From NCBI RefSeq assembly GCF_011516635.5, contig NZ_CP096255.1, positions 4,338,501 through 4,402,500 on the forward strand: a DNA stretch of 64,000 bases, read 5' to 3'. Both the position numbers and the translations under genes were made by a program. This DNA is from Bradyrhizobium barranii subsp. apii. GTDB taxonomy: Bacteria > Pseudomonadota > Alphaproteobacteria > Rhizobiales > Xanthobacteraceae. Positions within the stretch are counted from its first letter, which is position 1. Every line of letters starts with the position of its first letter. This document shows, in pieces, positions 1 through 8,497 of this stretch. Under the pieces are notes generated by a model. That model saw nothing but the letters and a program-made list of their open reading frames with translations, made no database searches and was not told where the DNA came from.

Positions 1-957
1 CTTTCCGCCATCGCCTTCTGCCTCACGTCGACGCTGGCGCAGGCCGCCGGCCTGCGATTGATCGATATTGCCGCCGACGCCGATGGTCCGGCGATCCACG
101 GCATGATCTGGTATCCCTGCGCCGAACCGCCGGGAGAGGTGAAGATCGGAAGGGTCATCCTGCCGGGGGTGCAGGACTGCCCGCTCGCAGGAGACCATCT
201 GCCGCTGATCGCCGCTTCCCATGGACAGCGCGGCACATTTCTCGGCAATCACGACACCGCCGAAACCCTCGCCGACAACGGCTTTGTCGTTGCAGCCGTC
301 AATCACCCCGGCGATACCGCGCAGGATCCAAGCCGTTCCGGCGACCTCTCGGTCTTCGTCGAGCGGCCCACCGACATCAAGCGCCTGATCGACTTCATGA
401 TCGGGGTGTCGCCGTTCGCCGCAAGAATCGATCAAGCCAGAATCGGCTTCTTCGGCTTCTCGCGCGGTGGCTATACCGGACTTGTGCTGCTCGGCGCCAA
501 TCCGGATTGGGCCGGAGCGGCCTCGAACTATTGTCGCCAAAGCCAGCTGCTGTTCTGCCAACAGATCCTCGGCAGGACATACCCGTCGCAGCCGCTCACG
601 CACGATCCGCGGATCAAGGTCGCGGTGCTTGCCGATCCCCTGGCCATCTTCTTTTCCGCGGAGAGCCTGGCGCCTCTCAAGGCGCCGGTTCAACTCTGGG
701 CATCGGAACGGGGTGGGGACGGCGTGCTGCTCCACGATGTCGCGGCTGTGGACGCAAACCTTCCGGCCCAACACGAATATCGCGTGGTTTCGAACGCCGG
801 ACATTTCGCCTTCTTCCTATGTCCGCCGGCGCTGGTCAAAGAGCGGCCCGAACTCTGCGCGGATGCGCCCGGCTTCGACCGGGGCGCGTTCCATGCAGAG
901 TTCAACGCCGACGTGCTCGCATTCTTCCGGAAATGGCTGGTCCGGCCAGCGGAGTAA
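1..957 (+). CDS. Secreted alpha/beta hydrolase, dienelactone-hydrolase-like (5' end outside window)
   Basis: The frame is open from base 1, and the first residues (LSAIAFCLTSTLAQAAG) are the end of a signal peptide with an AQA-A type cleavage site, so the start codon lies before the window and the protein is exported. The body is an alpha/beta hydrolase: an oxyanion-hole HGQRG segment, a nucleophile elbow GFSRG, an aspartate on a strand before QLWAS, and a C-terminal NAGHF histidine. It resembles the predicted dienelactone hydrolases (COG4188). A paralogue with the same layout lies at 8498-9469. The substrate is unknown; an ester or lactone is the family expectation. Confidence 0.85.
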   Translation, partial: LSAIAFCLTSTLAQAAGLRLIDIAADADGPAIHGMIWYPCAEPPGEVKIGRVILPGVQDCPLAGDHLPLIAASHGQRGTFLGNHDTAETLADNGFVVAAVNHPGDTAQDPSRSGDLSVFVERPTDIKRLIDFMIGVSPFAARIDQARIGFFGFSRGGYTGLVLLGANPDWAGAASNYCRQSQLLFCQQILGRTYPSQPLTHDPRIKVAVLADPLAIFFSAESLAPLKAPVQLWASERGGDGVLLHDVAAVDANLPAQHEYRVVSNAGHFAFFLCPPALVKERPELCADAPGFDRGAFHAEFNADVLAFFRKWLVRPAE

Positions 958-1276
958 GACCAAGGGAGGTCGTTGAGATGCGCGGCCTCAAGGCGCCAGT
1001 AGCAATGGACCTCCCCATCCTTTCGTATCGTGGTGTGGCGCTCCACCTCGGATCATTGAAACTCAGCATCCGCTCGCTCTCCGCACCAACCGCATGCTCC
1101 GGCACTACGCCGCGATTTGCCAGAACCGACCTGGTGGCATGTCCGGAAGGGGTCAAAACCGCCACCTGATCGGTTGGATCGAGCCTGAACCACGTCTCGA
1201 ACGATCTGAAAGCCGACGTTCTTTCAGGAGTTTACCGGCTCCAATATGGCGCACCTCACTAACTGAGGAAGCCATC
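958..1276. other. Intergenic stretch between hydrolase and integrase remnant
   Basis: There is no convincing gene here. Short open frames lack ribosome binding sites and resemble no family I know. The last bases hold a weak GAGGA ribosome binding site for the integrase remnant that starts at 1277. Confidence 0.5.
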
Positions 1277-1719
1277 ATGCCTGACATCTCAAGTGTTACC
1301 GAAGTGGTTTCGAAGCGCATCCCCTGGAATAAGGGGAAGATCGTTGGAGCGAAGCCGCCACTCCGGCCCAAGCACGTGTGGTCCATTCGTACGAAGCTTC
1401 AAGTCGAGGGGCGCGTTCGGGACCTTGCTATGTTCAATCTCGCCATCGACAGTAAGCTCCGCGGCTGCGACGTTGTGGCGCTTAAGGTCGGTGATATCGC
1501 CCCCAGCTCGCTGGGTGGATCGCCAGCGTCGGCTTAGACCCCCACATCTTCGGGACACACTCACTGCGTCGAACAAAGGCAACCCTGATCTACAGGCGGA
1601 CGGGCAACTTGAGAGCCGTCCAACTCCTGCTCGGTCATACCAAGATTGAAAGCACCGTCCGGTATCTGGGCATCGAAGTCGATGACGCCCTGGCAATAGC
1701 GGAACAGATTGACGTCTGA
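1277..1719 (+). pseudogene. Tyrosine recombinase (phage-type integrase), internally deleted
   Basis: The N-terminal 75 or so residues (from MPDISSVTEVV) match a tyrosine recombinase family common in rhizobia and stop near VVALKVGDI. The sequence then jumps to the C-terminal third in another frame, starting at Trp codon 1516 (WIASVGLDPH). That part keeps the HxxR motif (HSLRR), the LLLGHT histidine and the nucleophile Tyr in VRYLG, and ends at a natural TGA at 1717. Roughly 90 residues, including part of the catalytic core, are missing at about 1500-1515. The gene is therefore dead. Confidence 0.85.
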
Positions 1720-1725
1720 AGTGCC

Positions 1726-1751
1726 CGGGCAGAGCGTACATGCTCTGCCCG
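1726..1751 (+). terminator. Perfect hairpin after the integrase remnant
   Basis: A 10-bp perfect stem (CGGGCAGAGC / GCTCTGCCCG) with a 6-nt loop starts 7 bases after the integrase stop codon. Only a weak T-rich tail follows, so it is a plausible but not classical intrinsic terminator. Confidence 0.5.
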
Positions 1752-1829
1752 TCGTCTCTCCGCTGCTTCGGGCCACGAGCGGAAGCACTCCACTGAGTGA
1801 GACTTTCGCTTCCAGGTGTAGTCTTCAGC

Positions 1830-1906
1830 TTCGGGCCGAGGTTGCAGGCAATCAGGTTGAGGAGGAAGTCGGCGGCGACGCGAGCGGGGCCTCGGTGTTT
1901 CGTCAT
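1830..1906 (-). pseudogene. Fragment of an IS transposase C-terminus
   Basis: On the minus strand a short stretch starting MTKHRGPARVAADFLLNLIA looks like the C-terminal end of an IS5/IS1182-type transposase (KHRG..RV...F.....YNL.R..KL). It then drifts into non-homologous sequence. No element ends are visible, and this rests on motif resemblance only. Confidence 0.35.
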
Positions 1907-1953
1907 TGCTCGCCTCGTGTTAGACTTTACCTGCCCAGTCAGGGAGAGCAGCC

Positions 1954-2154
1954 ATGACCGCCGAGTTCGATGAAGACCGCTTCAATATGGCTATCCGTAA
2001 ATTTCTGAAGCATGTCGGAGTTACATCGCAGCGTGAAATTGAGAACCTAGTGCGTAGCGGGGAGGTGAAGGGTGGCAAGCTCAAACTGCGAATGACCCTG
2101 TCCGCTGAGGGGACGCCGCTGAAACATGTGGTCGAGGAAACAGTCGCGCTCTGA
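1954..2154 (+). CDS. DUF6494 family small protein
   Basis: This is a 66-residue protein with the family pattern FNMAIRKFLKxVGVTSQREIE in the first half and RMTLSAEGTPLKHVVEETVAL at the end. The length matches the family, and a GGGAGAG ribosome binding site precedes the ATG. The function is unknown; members are small single-domain cytoplasmic proteins. It stands alone between remnants. Confidence 0.8.
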   Translation: MTAEFDEDRFNMAIRKFLKHVGVTSQREIENLVRSGEVKGGKLKLRMTLSAEGTPLKHVVEETVAL

Positions 2155-2264
2155 CGATTGTCCCGGCTGTGGGAAGTCGTGGCCCTGATCCTCACGAAGG
2201 CTATCATTGCGGTCGCCGGCCGAACGTTGCCTTCGGGTCAAAGCGCGAAAGACTCAATGCGAAA

Positions 2265-2345
2265 GTCCGCTAAGCCCCATTGAACGGACCTCAATGAGGC
2301 GTGCTGCCACTTCGCTGATGGGCCACATCCGGACATCTAGGATGT
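2265..2345. repeat. Dispersed intergenic repeat (GTCCGC..GGGCCA..CGGACAT type)
   Basis: The stretch carries pieces such as AGTCCGCTAAG, ACGGACCTC and GATGGGCCACATCCGGACAT. Related pieces recur near 4870, 7200, 8410, 10405, 26985, 30040, 47030 and 52570. I recall this from Bradyrhizobium-type genomes as the source of many spurious short ORFs reading MSALGQKQ or similar. Confidence 0.55.
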
Positions 2346-2795
2346 TGCCGCTCGCCGAGAACTGTTATTGTTGAGCGGTCTTGCGTCTAGGGGATGATGA
2401 TTGTGTCTCCAGCAGAACTGTCGAGCAGCGAGGCGGAACTCCGGTCGTTCATTTCGGTCGCGATCCCAACCTTTCGACGTCCTTTTGGGCTGCAACGCGC
2501 GATCGAAAGCGTGCTGCAGCAGGACTTCTCCGATTGGGAAATGGTGATCAGCGACGACGAAGGGTTAGTGGGCGAGAGTTGTCGCCTCTTGTCCGAATAT
2601 GTCAGCACAGAACCGCGCATCCGAGTCGTCGAGAACCGCAGAGGCCGTGGTCAGGTCGAGAACACGAACAATGCGATGCTTGCGTGTCGCGGTCCCTGGA
2701 TCAAATTGTTGCATGACGACGACTGGCTCGCGCAAGGGGCGCTTACGTCTTTCGCGAGACTTGCGTTGGCCTACCCCGCCGCGGCAGTCATCACC

Positions 2796-4224
2796 GGGGA
2801 TGTCCCGGGTTCTGTTGAATTTCTGAAGAGGTCGGCGTTGCCCACCTTGAGCCGGTAGGCTCGGGGTGCTGATTCCACAAAGGAGAGCAACGCCATGACG
2901 AGAGATATCACACCGGCTGGTTGGCCGGCGACCGGGGCTGTGGAGAAATCATTTGCGGAAGTGCGAGCGAGCTTCGATCGGTTCTGCCTTGCGGCAGGAA
3001 TCGAGGCGCTCGGCACGATGATGGAGGCGGATGTGACAGCGGCCTGCGGGCCGCGCCACGGTCGTGATGCGGCGCGGCGGGCGCACCGTTGGGGCCGAAC
3101 GCGGGGGCGGATCGGTTTCCACGGCGGCAAGATCGAGGTCGATCGCCCGCGGGTCCGGGGCATGGACGGCCGCGAGGTCACGATCCCGAGCTGGGAAACG
3201 GCGGCGCAGGAGGACTGGCTCGGTCGCTGGGCGATGAACCTGATGCTGATCAATGTGTCGACGCGCCGGTTCGGCCGCGCCGTCCGGCTGCCCGAGGGTG
3301 ACGTGCCGGCACCGCCCGGATCGGGGATTTCGAAGTCGGCGGCCTCGCGGAGGTTCGTGGCTCTGTCGGCGGCGCGGCTGGCCGACTTCATGGCTGCCGA
3401 TCTGTCCGCGCTCGACCTTCTGGTGGTCCAAATCGACGGGCTGCATCTCGACGACGATCTCGTGCTGGTGGCCGCGATCGGGGTTGACGGCGAAGGCAAC
3501 AAGCATCCGCTGGCGCTGGTGGAAGGGGCGACCGAGAATGCAGCAACGGTTCAGGCCCTGCTGGACAACCTGGTCTCGCGCGGGCTCGACCCGACGGTGC
3601 CAAGACTGTTCATCGCCGACGGCGCGAAGGCGTTGTCGAAGGCGATCCGCCGCACCTTCGGTTCGGCCGCTGCGATCCAGCGCTGCCAGATCCACAAGGC
3701 GCGCAACATCATGGAACGCCTGCCGAAAGAGCATCATGCGGCCACCCGCCGGGTGCTGCGCCAGGCCTGGGAGCTCGATGACGCCGACAAGGCTGAAAAA
3801 TTGATCCGCAATCTCGCGCGTCGACTCGACCAGCAATGGCCCGGCGTTGCGGCCAGTATCCTCGAAGGCCTCGACGAAATCCTGACTGTCGTCCGGTTGA
3901 AGTTGCCGAAGGAGCTTCGCCGATCGCTCGCCTGTACCAATATCGCCGAGAACATGATGGGCACCATTCGCCGCGTCACGCGCAACGTTAAACGCTGGCG
4001 GGATGCCGGTATGGCCTTGCGATGGGTCGCGGCCGGTATGATCGAGGCCAACAAGGGCTTCCGACGATTGAAGGCGCATAAGCAATTGTCGGTTCTGCGT
4101 GCGGCCCTTCAAGCTCACCACGATCGCATGACAATCAAGTCCGTTGCCCACGTCACGAGGGCTGCGTAATATTCATTCCGGCAACGTCGACCCGACGTAG
4201 TTCAACAGCGATCGGGACATCCCC
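2796..4224 (+). mobile_element. IS256-family element, copy 1 (1,429 bp)
   Basis: The ends are GGGGATGTCCCGGGTTCTG on the left and, read inward, GGGGATGTCCCGATCGCTG on the right. Both sides are flanked by the 9-bp duplication GTCATCACC (2787-2795 and 4225-4233). The four copies share length and, as far as I can compare them, sequence, apart from one missense base in copy 2. The inserted target is the glycosyltransferase gene. Confidence 0.95.
2895..4169 (+). CDS. IS256-family transposase
   Basis: This is a 424-residue mutator-type DDE transposase. The likely triad is D181 (VQIDGLHLD), D242 (FIADGAKAL) and E352 (TNIAENMMGTIRR), with the family C-x2-H pair C264/H267 (RCQIHKARN) between the second and third. 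An AAAGGAGA ribosome binding site precedes the ATG. The same protein is encoded at 25378-26652 and 27344-28618, and with one change at 18330-19604. It should catalyse copy-out transposition with 8-9 bp target duplication. Confidence 0.96.
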   Translation: MTRDITPAGWPATGAVEKSFAEVRASFDRFCLAAGIEALGTMMEADVTAACGPRHGRDAARRAHRWGRTRGRIGFHGGKIEVDRPRVRGMDGREVTIPSWETAAQEDWLGRWAMNLMLINVSTRRFGRAVRLPEGDVPAPPGSGISKSAASRRFVALSAARLADFMAADLSALDLLVVQIDGLHLDDDLVLVAAIGVDGEGNKHPLALVEGATENAATVQALLDNLVSRGLDPTVPRLFIADGAKALSKAIRRTFGSAAAIQRCQIHKARNIMERLPKEHHAATRRVLRQAWELDDADKAEKLIRNLARRLDQQWPGVAASILEGLDEILTVVRLKLPKELRRSLACTNIAENMMGTIRRVTRNVKRWRDAGMALRWVAAGMIEANKGFRRLKAHKQLSVLRAALQAHHDRMTIKSVAHVTRAA

Positions 4225-4435
4225 GTCATCACCTCCACAAGCCATCTGGTGCAAGACAAAGGCATAAAGTACCGGCAAGGGGGTGAGATTTACGTGTATT
4301 CGGGCCAACAGTGCCTGACTGATCTCTATTTGGTGGGCAAAACGCGGTCGCTCGGAATTGTCCCATCGACGCTGTTGGTCAATAGCAACGTCGTCAAAGC
4401 CGGCTGCCTGATGCGAAACTACAAGTCGATAAGTT

Positions 4436-4446
4436 GGGGGGGGGGG
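4436..4446 (+). repeat. 11-G homopolymer in the glycosyltransferase
   Basis: Eleven consecutive G follow AAGTT. With 11 G the frame runs to an early stop (TVLH*). With 9 or 12 G it would continue into DQLFFIDLACHGD to the natural stop at 4807. Such tracts are classical slipped-strand phase-variation sites, and are also prone to sequencing error. Confidence 0.7.
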
Positions 4447-4807
4447 CGACCAACTGTTCTTCATTGATCTGGCCTGCCATGGTGACATGGTAGCGATAGA
4501 CGATGGTCTTATCTTTTACGACATGACCAACCACCCCTGCATCACGGCAGACGGGTCGTTCAGTCACATTGACCAAGAGACAGTCGATCTCAAACGCCTC
4601 ACTTGGAGCCTTTTGGAAGATAAAGGAGAACTTCCCGATCCTGAAACGGTCGTGCGTGCGTTGCGGGTTGCTCGACTACGCGGACGGATCGGCCGGCAGC
4701 CACTCGGCGCAACGATCCGTGACGCAATCCAAATCCTGCGCCCCTCGGTCCTGATGGCTCTCAACAAGATCATCCGTGCTCGGGCGCGCGCGCCGGGTGC
4801 AATTTAA

Positions 4808-5182
4808 TTCAACCTTTCTGCGGGAACGCTCTGATCTGATAGCGCAGCTAACTGACCGCCGCTCGAAATGGCAAGGTCCGCTATGGGTCAAAAGCAGCAG
4901 TGGGCGCCAAGCTGTATCGGCGTCCGGTTTGCCCCTGACAGCCGACATGACACGCGCTCAATTGACCTTCGGCTAAGGGCCATAAGCGAGCGCGGCAAAA
5001 CATGCCAGCGCATGCTCCGGCAAATGCTATTGGTCCACGCCTGGGCGGGGTTAACGCTGCGCCGGAGAGCCAGAAAGTCCTTGACGCAACAGAACACCAC
5101 GGATTTGGATCGGTCGGAAGACCTTGATTGGACGATGGACGGAGCCGACCCGTGGGAGTTTTGCTGAGAATTATGCTCGTAA
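4808..5182. other. Intergenic stretch with a dispersed repeat
   Basis: No gene is recognised. The part 4862-4960 reads GTCCGCTATGGGTCAAAAGC then CTGACAGCCGACATGAC, a member of the dispersed repeat family noted at 2265. The rest has only short open frames without ribosome binding sites. Confidence 0.5.
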
Positions 5183-5270
5183 CCGCTCTCGTGTTGGGGT
5201 GGACGGCCCCCTTCCGCCACACTGCATGGCAAGAAGAGGTCGTCGCTGACCTCAAACGAAGGAGCCGCCC

Positions 5271-6311
5271 GTGGAAACGATTGTTCGCATCGGTCTGGAT
5301 ACGTCGAAGAGTGTGTTTCAGCTGCATGGCGTTGACGAGACGGAGCGGCCGATTCTACGGCGTAAGTTGAGACGTGGGCAGGTTTTGGAGTTCTTCAGTC
5401 GTTTGCCGCCTGCACTTGTCGCGCTGGAGGCTTGCGGGGCATCGCACTATTGGGCGCGGGAACTGCAATCGCTCGGGCACGAGGTGGCGATGATTCCGCC
5501 GCAATATGTCAAACCGTACGTGCAGCGCGGGAAATCCGACGCTGCGGACGCCGAGGCAATTTGCGAGGCGGCAAGCCGGCCGAAACTGCGCAAGAACTTT
5601 GTGCCTATCAAGAGCCCCGAGCAGCAGGGCGCACAGATGCTCGCGCGTGTGCGCAACCAGTTCATAGGCAGGCGGACCCAACTTGCCAATTCTATCCGCG
5701 GCTACGCCGCTGAATTCGGCTTTACCGCGCCTAAGGGACTTTCGCGGCTTCCGCAATTGCTGATCGATATCAAGGCCGATGCAACAGTCCCCGACTTGGC
5801 GAAGGAGTTGGTGGACGCCTTGGCGGCAGAACTGGCGCGCGTCGACGACCAGATCGCCACGCTCGACAAGAAGCTTATGCAACTCCACCGGAGTAACGAG
5901 ATGAGCCGACGGCTGGCGGCTATCCCGGGCGTTGGTCCGATCGGTGCGACGCTGCTTTCAATCAAGGTCGTGGATGCTCGCGGGTTCAAGTCGGCAAGAA
6001 ACTTTGCCGCCTGGCTCGGCCTGACCCCAAAGAATCACTCGACGGCCGGGAAGAACAGGCTCGGCGTGATTACACGCGCCGGCGACGGCATGTTGCGAAC
6101 CGTTTTGGTGGCTGGCGCGACGGCCGTGATCGCAGATATGCGCCGACGGGAAACTCGGTCCTGGCCCTGGCTGAAAGACATCATCGCACGCAAGCCGCCG
6201 AAGCTCGTGGCCATAGCGTTGGCAAACAAGCTGGCGCGGATTGCCTGGAAACTGATGGTCAGTGGTGAGCGGTATCGACCTGCAAGCAGCGTTATGCCGA
6301 TGCCAACATAG
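5271..6311 (+). CDS. IS110-family transposase (DEDD recombinase)
   Basis: The 346-residue protein has an N-terminal RuvC-like DEDD domain (D10 in GLDTSK, E53 in ALEACG, D90 and D93 in GKSDAADAEAIC) and a C-terminal Tnp domain. The Tnp domain carries the helix-hairpin-helix stretch AAIPGVGPIGATLL and the serine segment NHSTAGKNRLG (S257 is the likely nucleophile). The start is GTG, with AAGGAG seven bases upstream. Enzymes of this family are guided by a bridge RNA encoded in the element's non-coding end. Confidence 0.93.
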   Translation: METIVRIGLDTSKSVFQLHGVDETERPILRRKLRRGQVLEFFSRLPPALVALEACGASHYWARELQSLGHEVAMIPPQYVKPYVQRGKSDAADAEAICEAASRPKLRKNFVPIKSPEQQGAQMLARVRNQFIGRRTQLANSIRGYAAEFGFTAPKGLSRLPQLLIDIKADATVPDLAKELVDALAAELARVDDQIATLDKKLMQLHRSNEMSRRLAAIPGVGPIGATLLSIKVVDARGFKSARNFAAWLGLTPKNHSTAGKNRLGVITRAGDGMLRTVLVAGATAVIADMRRRETRSWPWLKDIIARKPPKLVAIALANKLARIAWKLMVSGERYRPASSVMPMPT

Positions 6312-6590
6312 CCTTGAACGAAACGTAGAGCTTGGCGGCCAGACCGGCAGGTTTGACGCCGAGGGCGGAACTTGCAGGACAGGAAGAGGTGGTACGTTCG
6401 GCGCAAGCCGGTCAGTGAAATGCTCCGCTCGGTTTACCGGCAGAAAATGCCGCTCTCGTGTTTGGATCTCACTGTCCGCGAAGCCCATCTTGGCCGGTGG
6501 TCGCAAGACCCGAAAACAGGCCGGACATATGAGCGCAAGCGATCCGAGCATGCTGCCAGAGCCGTTCTTGCAAGTCGGGGGCCGTCCACA
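6312..6590 (+). ncRNA. Candidate bridge-RNA region of the IS110-family element
   Basis: This non-coding trailer directly follows the transposase. It contains the paired arms GCCGGT (6407-6412) and ACCGGC (6436-6441) and other GC-rich complementary segments. In the IS1111 subgroup the bridge RNA lies at this position; in the IS110 subgroup it lies upstream of the gene. Which subgroup applies was not settled, so this is an inference from position and foldability. Confidence 0.3.
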
Positions 6591-6591
6591 T

Positions 6592-6966
6592 ATGAACCTT
6601 GCTCCAGCCGTCGCCCAGGCGCCGAAGAAAGCCGTCGCTTCTCCTGCCTTGCAGAAGGAATTCGATGGCTTCATCGAGAAGTTTCGCGCGGCGCTGAGGA
6701 CAAACGATTCCGCCGCCGTCGCCGGTATGACACGATTGCCGTTCATGAACGACAGCGCAATTCGCGACGCCGCGCAATTTCGCGCAAAGACCTATCCGAC
6801 CTCGTTCACGGCGAAAAATCGCGCGTGTATCCAGCGCGGCAAGGCCGTCTACGATCGCAATCAGGAGAACAATGACAATTACTTCGTCTTCTGCGGCGAG
6901 CTCATCTTCGTCTTTACCAAGACGCCCGCGGGCTTCCTTTTTACGGAGGTAGGCGCGAATGACTGA
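6592..6966 (+). CDS. Hypothetical periplasmic protein, probably missing its signal peptide start
   Basis: The encoded protein begins MNLAPAVAQAPKK. AVAQA followed by PKK is the end of a signal peptide without its charged and hydrophobic parts, and no ribosome binding site precedes this ATG. The rest (KEFDGFIEKFRAALRTND through LPFMNDSAIRDA to FLFTEVGAND) is a conserved secreted protein of unknown function. The IS110 element immediately upstream has probably cut off the original 5' end. If so, the product is absent or cytoplasmic. Confidence 0.6.
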   Translation: MNLAPAVAQAPKKAVASPALQKEFDGFIEKFRAALRTNDSAAVAGMTRLPFMNDSAIRDAAQFRAKTYPTSFTAKNRACIQRGKAVYDRNQENNDNYFVFCGELIFVFTKTPAGFLFTEVGAND

Positions 6967-7369
6967 TCAGGCAACAATGCTATCCACTGCCGCCGGACGT
7001 ATGATCGGCGCCTCGCTCAGCGACGTATTGGATACCGCAACCTAGGCGATGGGCCGCACTCATCAACGGAAAGACTCGCCGCGAGCACAACGAGTCGGCT
7101 CAGCTCCCCATTAACGGACATGCAAACGGACAGCGGCGACTTCGCCTTCGGGGCACACGCGGAAGAACTCGGGCTGAGCATATCAAGTCTGCTCACCCCC
7201 AAGGAGCGGACATCTAGCGGACATGCCGGGTCGACCGCTTGGGGCCACAAGCGGACCATCTGCCCCAAATTACGAACAGAAGAAGAACCCAGCTGTGGTG
7301 GGCTGGGCTCTCGTTCAGCGATTGATGGCCGCCTCAACAACCGTCTTTACGGCGACATCGGGTTCAGGA
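6967..7369. other. Intergenic stretch with dispersed repeats
   Basis: No gene is seen. Repeat pieces at 7200-7270 (GAGCGGACATCTAGCGGACAT, GGGGCCACAAGCGGACCATC) belong to the family noted at 2265. This stretch lies between two gene 3' ends. Confidence 0.5.
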
Positions 7370-7936
7370 TCATTTGATTTCCCAGGACGTGTTGTGCGGG
7401 ATGTCCATCGCAAAATAATCGCCAGAGCCAGCCAGCGCAGGCATAGCTATGCACGCAAATGGTTCGCTTCCGGTGATGCCCTTATACTTACCGGTGCCGC
7501 CGGTGATGATATGCGTTCCACAATCCATCTTCGGCTGGGCCTTGTCGAGGTCTCGAGTATCGAAGGTCGAGAAAATCTTGTCGCCGTCGCTGTCGGCGAG
7601 CACGCAAGCGCCGTCAATGTATTTCTTGTCTCCGGACGCGACGTTCAGCGCCACGCAGCGTGCTGACATCTTGTCCAGCATCTTCTCTCCCTTCATGTTT
7701 TGAGTGGTCCCGACCGCCTCCAGCGTTGTGGCCTTGCCGAGTTCGGCGGTGTCAATGCTCATCAAGGGCCGAAAAATAAAGTGCGTCACATAAGGAGTAG
7801 TCCCCTTCTTTTCAATCGGCTCTCCCCCGACAGCCGCGGGGGCAAAGGAGACGAGCGCTGCAGCAAAAGCCGTTGCCTTGGTGAGTCTCATCGCTGCGGT
7901 GACTGTGGGGACTATGCGCACGTTGATGGAGTTCAT
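7370..7936 (-). CDS. Secreted hypothetical protein
   Basis: A strong AAGGAGG lies six bases before the ATG at 7936, which decides the start. The N-terminus carries a long signal sequence (a hydrophobic AFAAALVSFAPAAVGG stretch, cleavage near GGE-PIEK). The mature part of about 150 residues has three spaced cysteines and a GGTGKYKGITG segment that loosely recalls beta-barrel allene-oxide-cyclase/dirigent-like folds. That resemblance is weak, and no function can be given. Confidence 0.7.
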   Translation of the reverse strand: MNSINVRIVPTVTAAMRLTKATAFAAALVSFAPAAVGGEPIEKKGTTPYVTHFIFRPLMSIDTAELGKATTLEAVGTTQNMKGEKMLDKMSARCVALNVASGDKKYIDGACVLADSDGDKIFSTFDTRDLDKAQPKMDCGTHIITGGTGKYKGITGSEPFACIAMPALAGSGDYFAMDIPHNTSWEIK

Positions 7937-8497
7937 GAGTGCCTCCTTAGATCAAGCGGCGGTTCAGGTCTCCGCCGTGAACTGCCGCGAGTTGAAATCG
8001 ACCTGCGTATGCTTTCTCCTGTCAAATCGAGTTTGCACGCCGGCGCCGAGCGTCAACGTGATCATGCTTTCTTGATGCTTCGCCTTGGACTGACGAAGTA
8101 TGTGGGGATGGTGGCTCCAATCATCGGTTTTGACCTCAATACAAGGCTCGACCGAACGACCTGGAATATTAGCATAATAGCATGGAACACGGCGAACGTC
8201 AGCGTCATGCCCGGAATACGCAGCGCGCACCGTCAGCTGTCCTGACCGAATGCGCCGTGAAAAATGCAATTCTCCTGTTGTTCGGATGAAGCACGGGGCA
8301 CATGGGTGCAGCGGCTCTGTGCCGCTCTTCATGCTTTGCGTCGTTCCGCTTGCAACTCAGGAGGTGAGCATTGAGTCACGTCTATTTCCACAGCCACCAA
8401 TATCCGTAATGTCCGCTTCGGGTCACGAGGGGACGTTCGCTCTGAGCGCGGGAATGTCAACTAACGGCCAAGAACGGACATCCCACTTCAAAACCTG
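7937..8497. other. Intergenic stretch
   Basis: It contains the promoter side of the minus-strand gene at 7370-7936. At 8410-8485 it holds a dispersed-repeat copy (GTCCGCTTCGGGTCACGAGG ... CGGCCAAGAACGGACATC). The open frames on both strands lack ribosome binding sites and recognisable domains. Confidence 0.5.

Larger units (their letters stand above)
2394..4807 (+). pseudogene. Family 2 glycosyltransferase interrupted by IS256 copy 1
   Basis: The 5' part (2394-2795) encodes a GT-A fold: SVAIPTFRRPFGLQRAIESV, a DD nucleotide-sugar motif (ISDDEG) and the DxD-type LLHDDDW. The IS inserts after AAVIT. The 3' part resumes at 4234 in frame with the 5' part once one copy of the duplicated target is removed, and it ends at TAA 4805-4807. 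An 11-G tract at 4436-4446 puts the last 120 residues (DQLFFIDLACHGD onward) in another frame. The pre-insertion gene would have encoded about 320 residues, probably for surface polysaccharide synthesis. It now makes at most a truncated N-terminal domain. Confidence 0.85.
5183..6590 (+). mobile_element. IS110-family element (ends approximate)
   Basis: The transposase at 5271-6311 is flanked by about 90 bases of leader and about 280 bases of non-coding trailer before the next gene. IS110 elements lack classical terminal inverted repeats, so the ends are set only by where neighbouring sequence resumes. The left edge may coincide with the imperfect GGTGGACGG / CCGCCAC hairpin near 5200, and the right edge with the truncated gene at 6592. 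Confidence 0.45.

Noticed and set aside
2949..4151. 400-residue open frame antisense to each IS256 transposase (also at 18384, 25432 and 27362)
   Set aside because: It is the codon-complement shadow of a GC-rich transposase gene, has no ribosome binding site or domain, and copies only because the IS copies.
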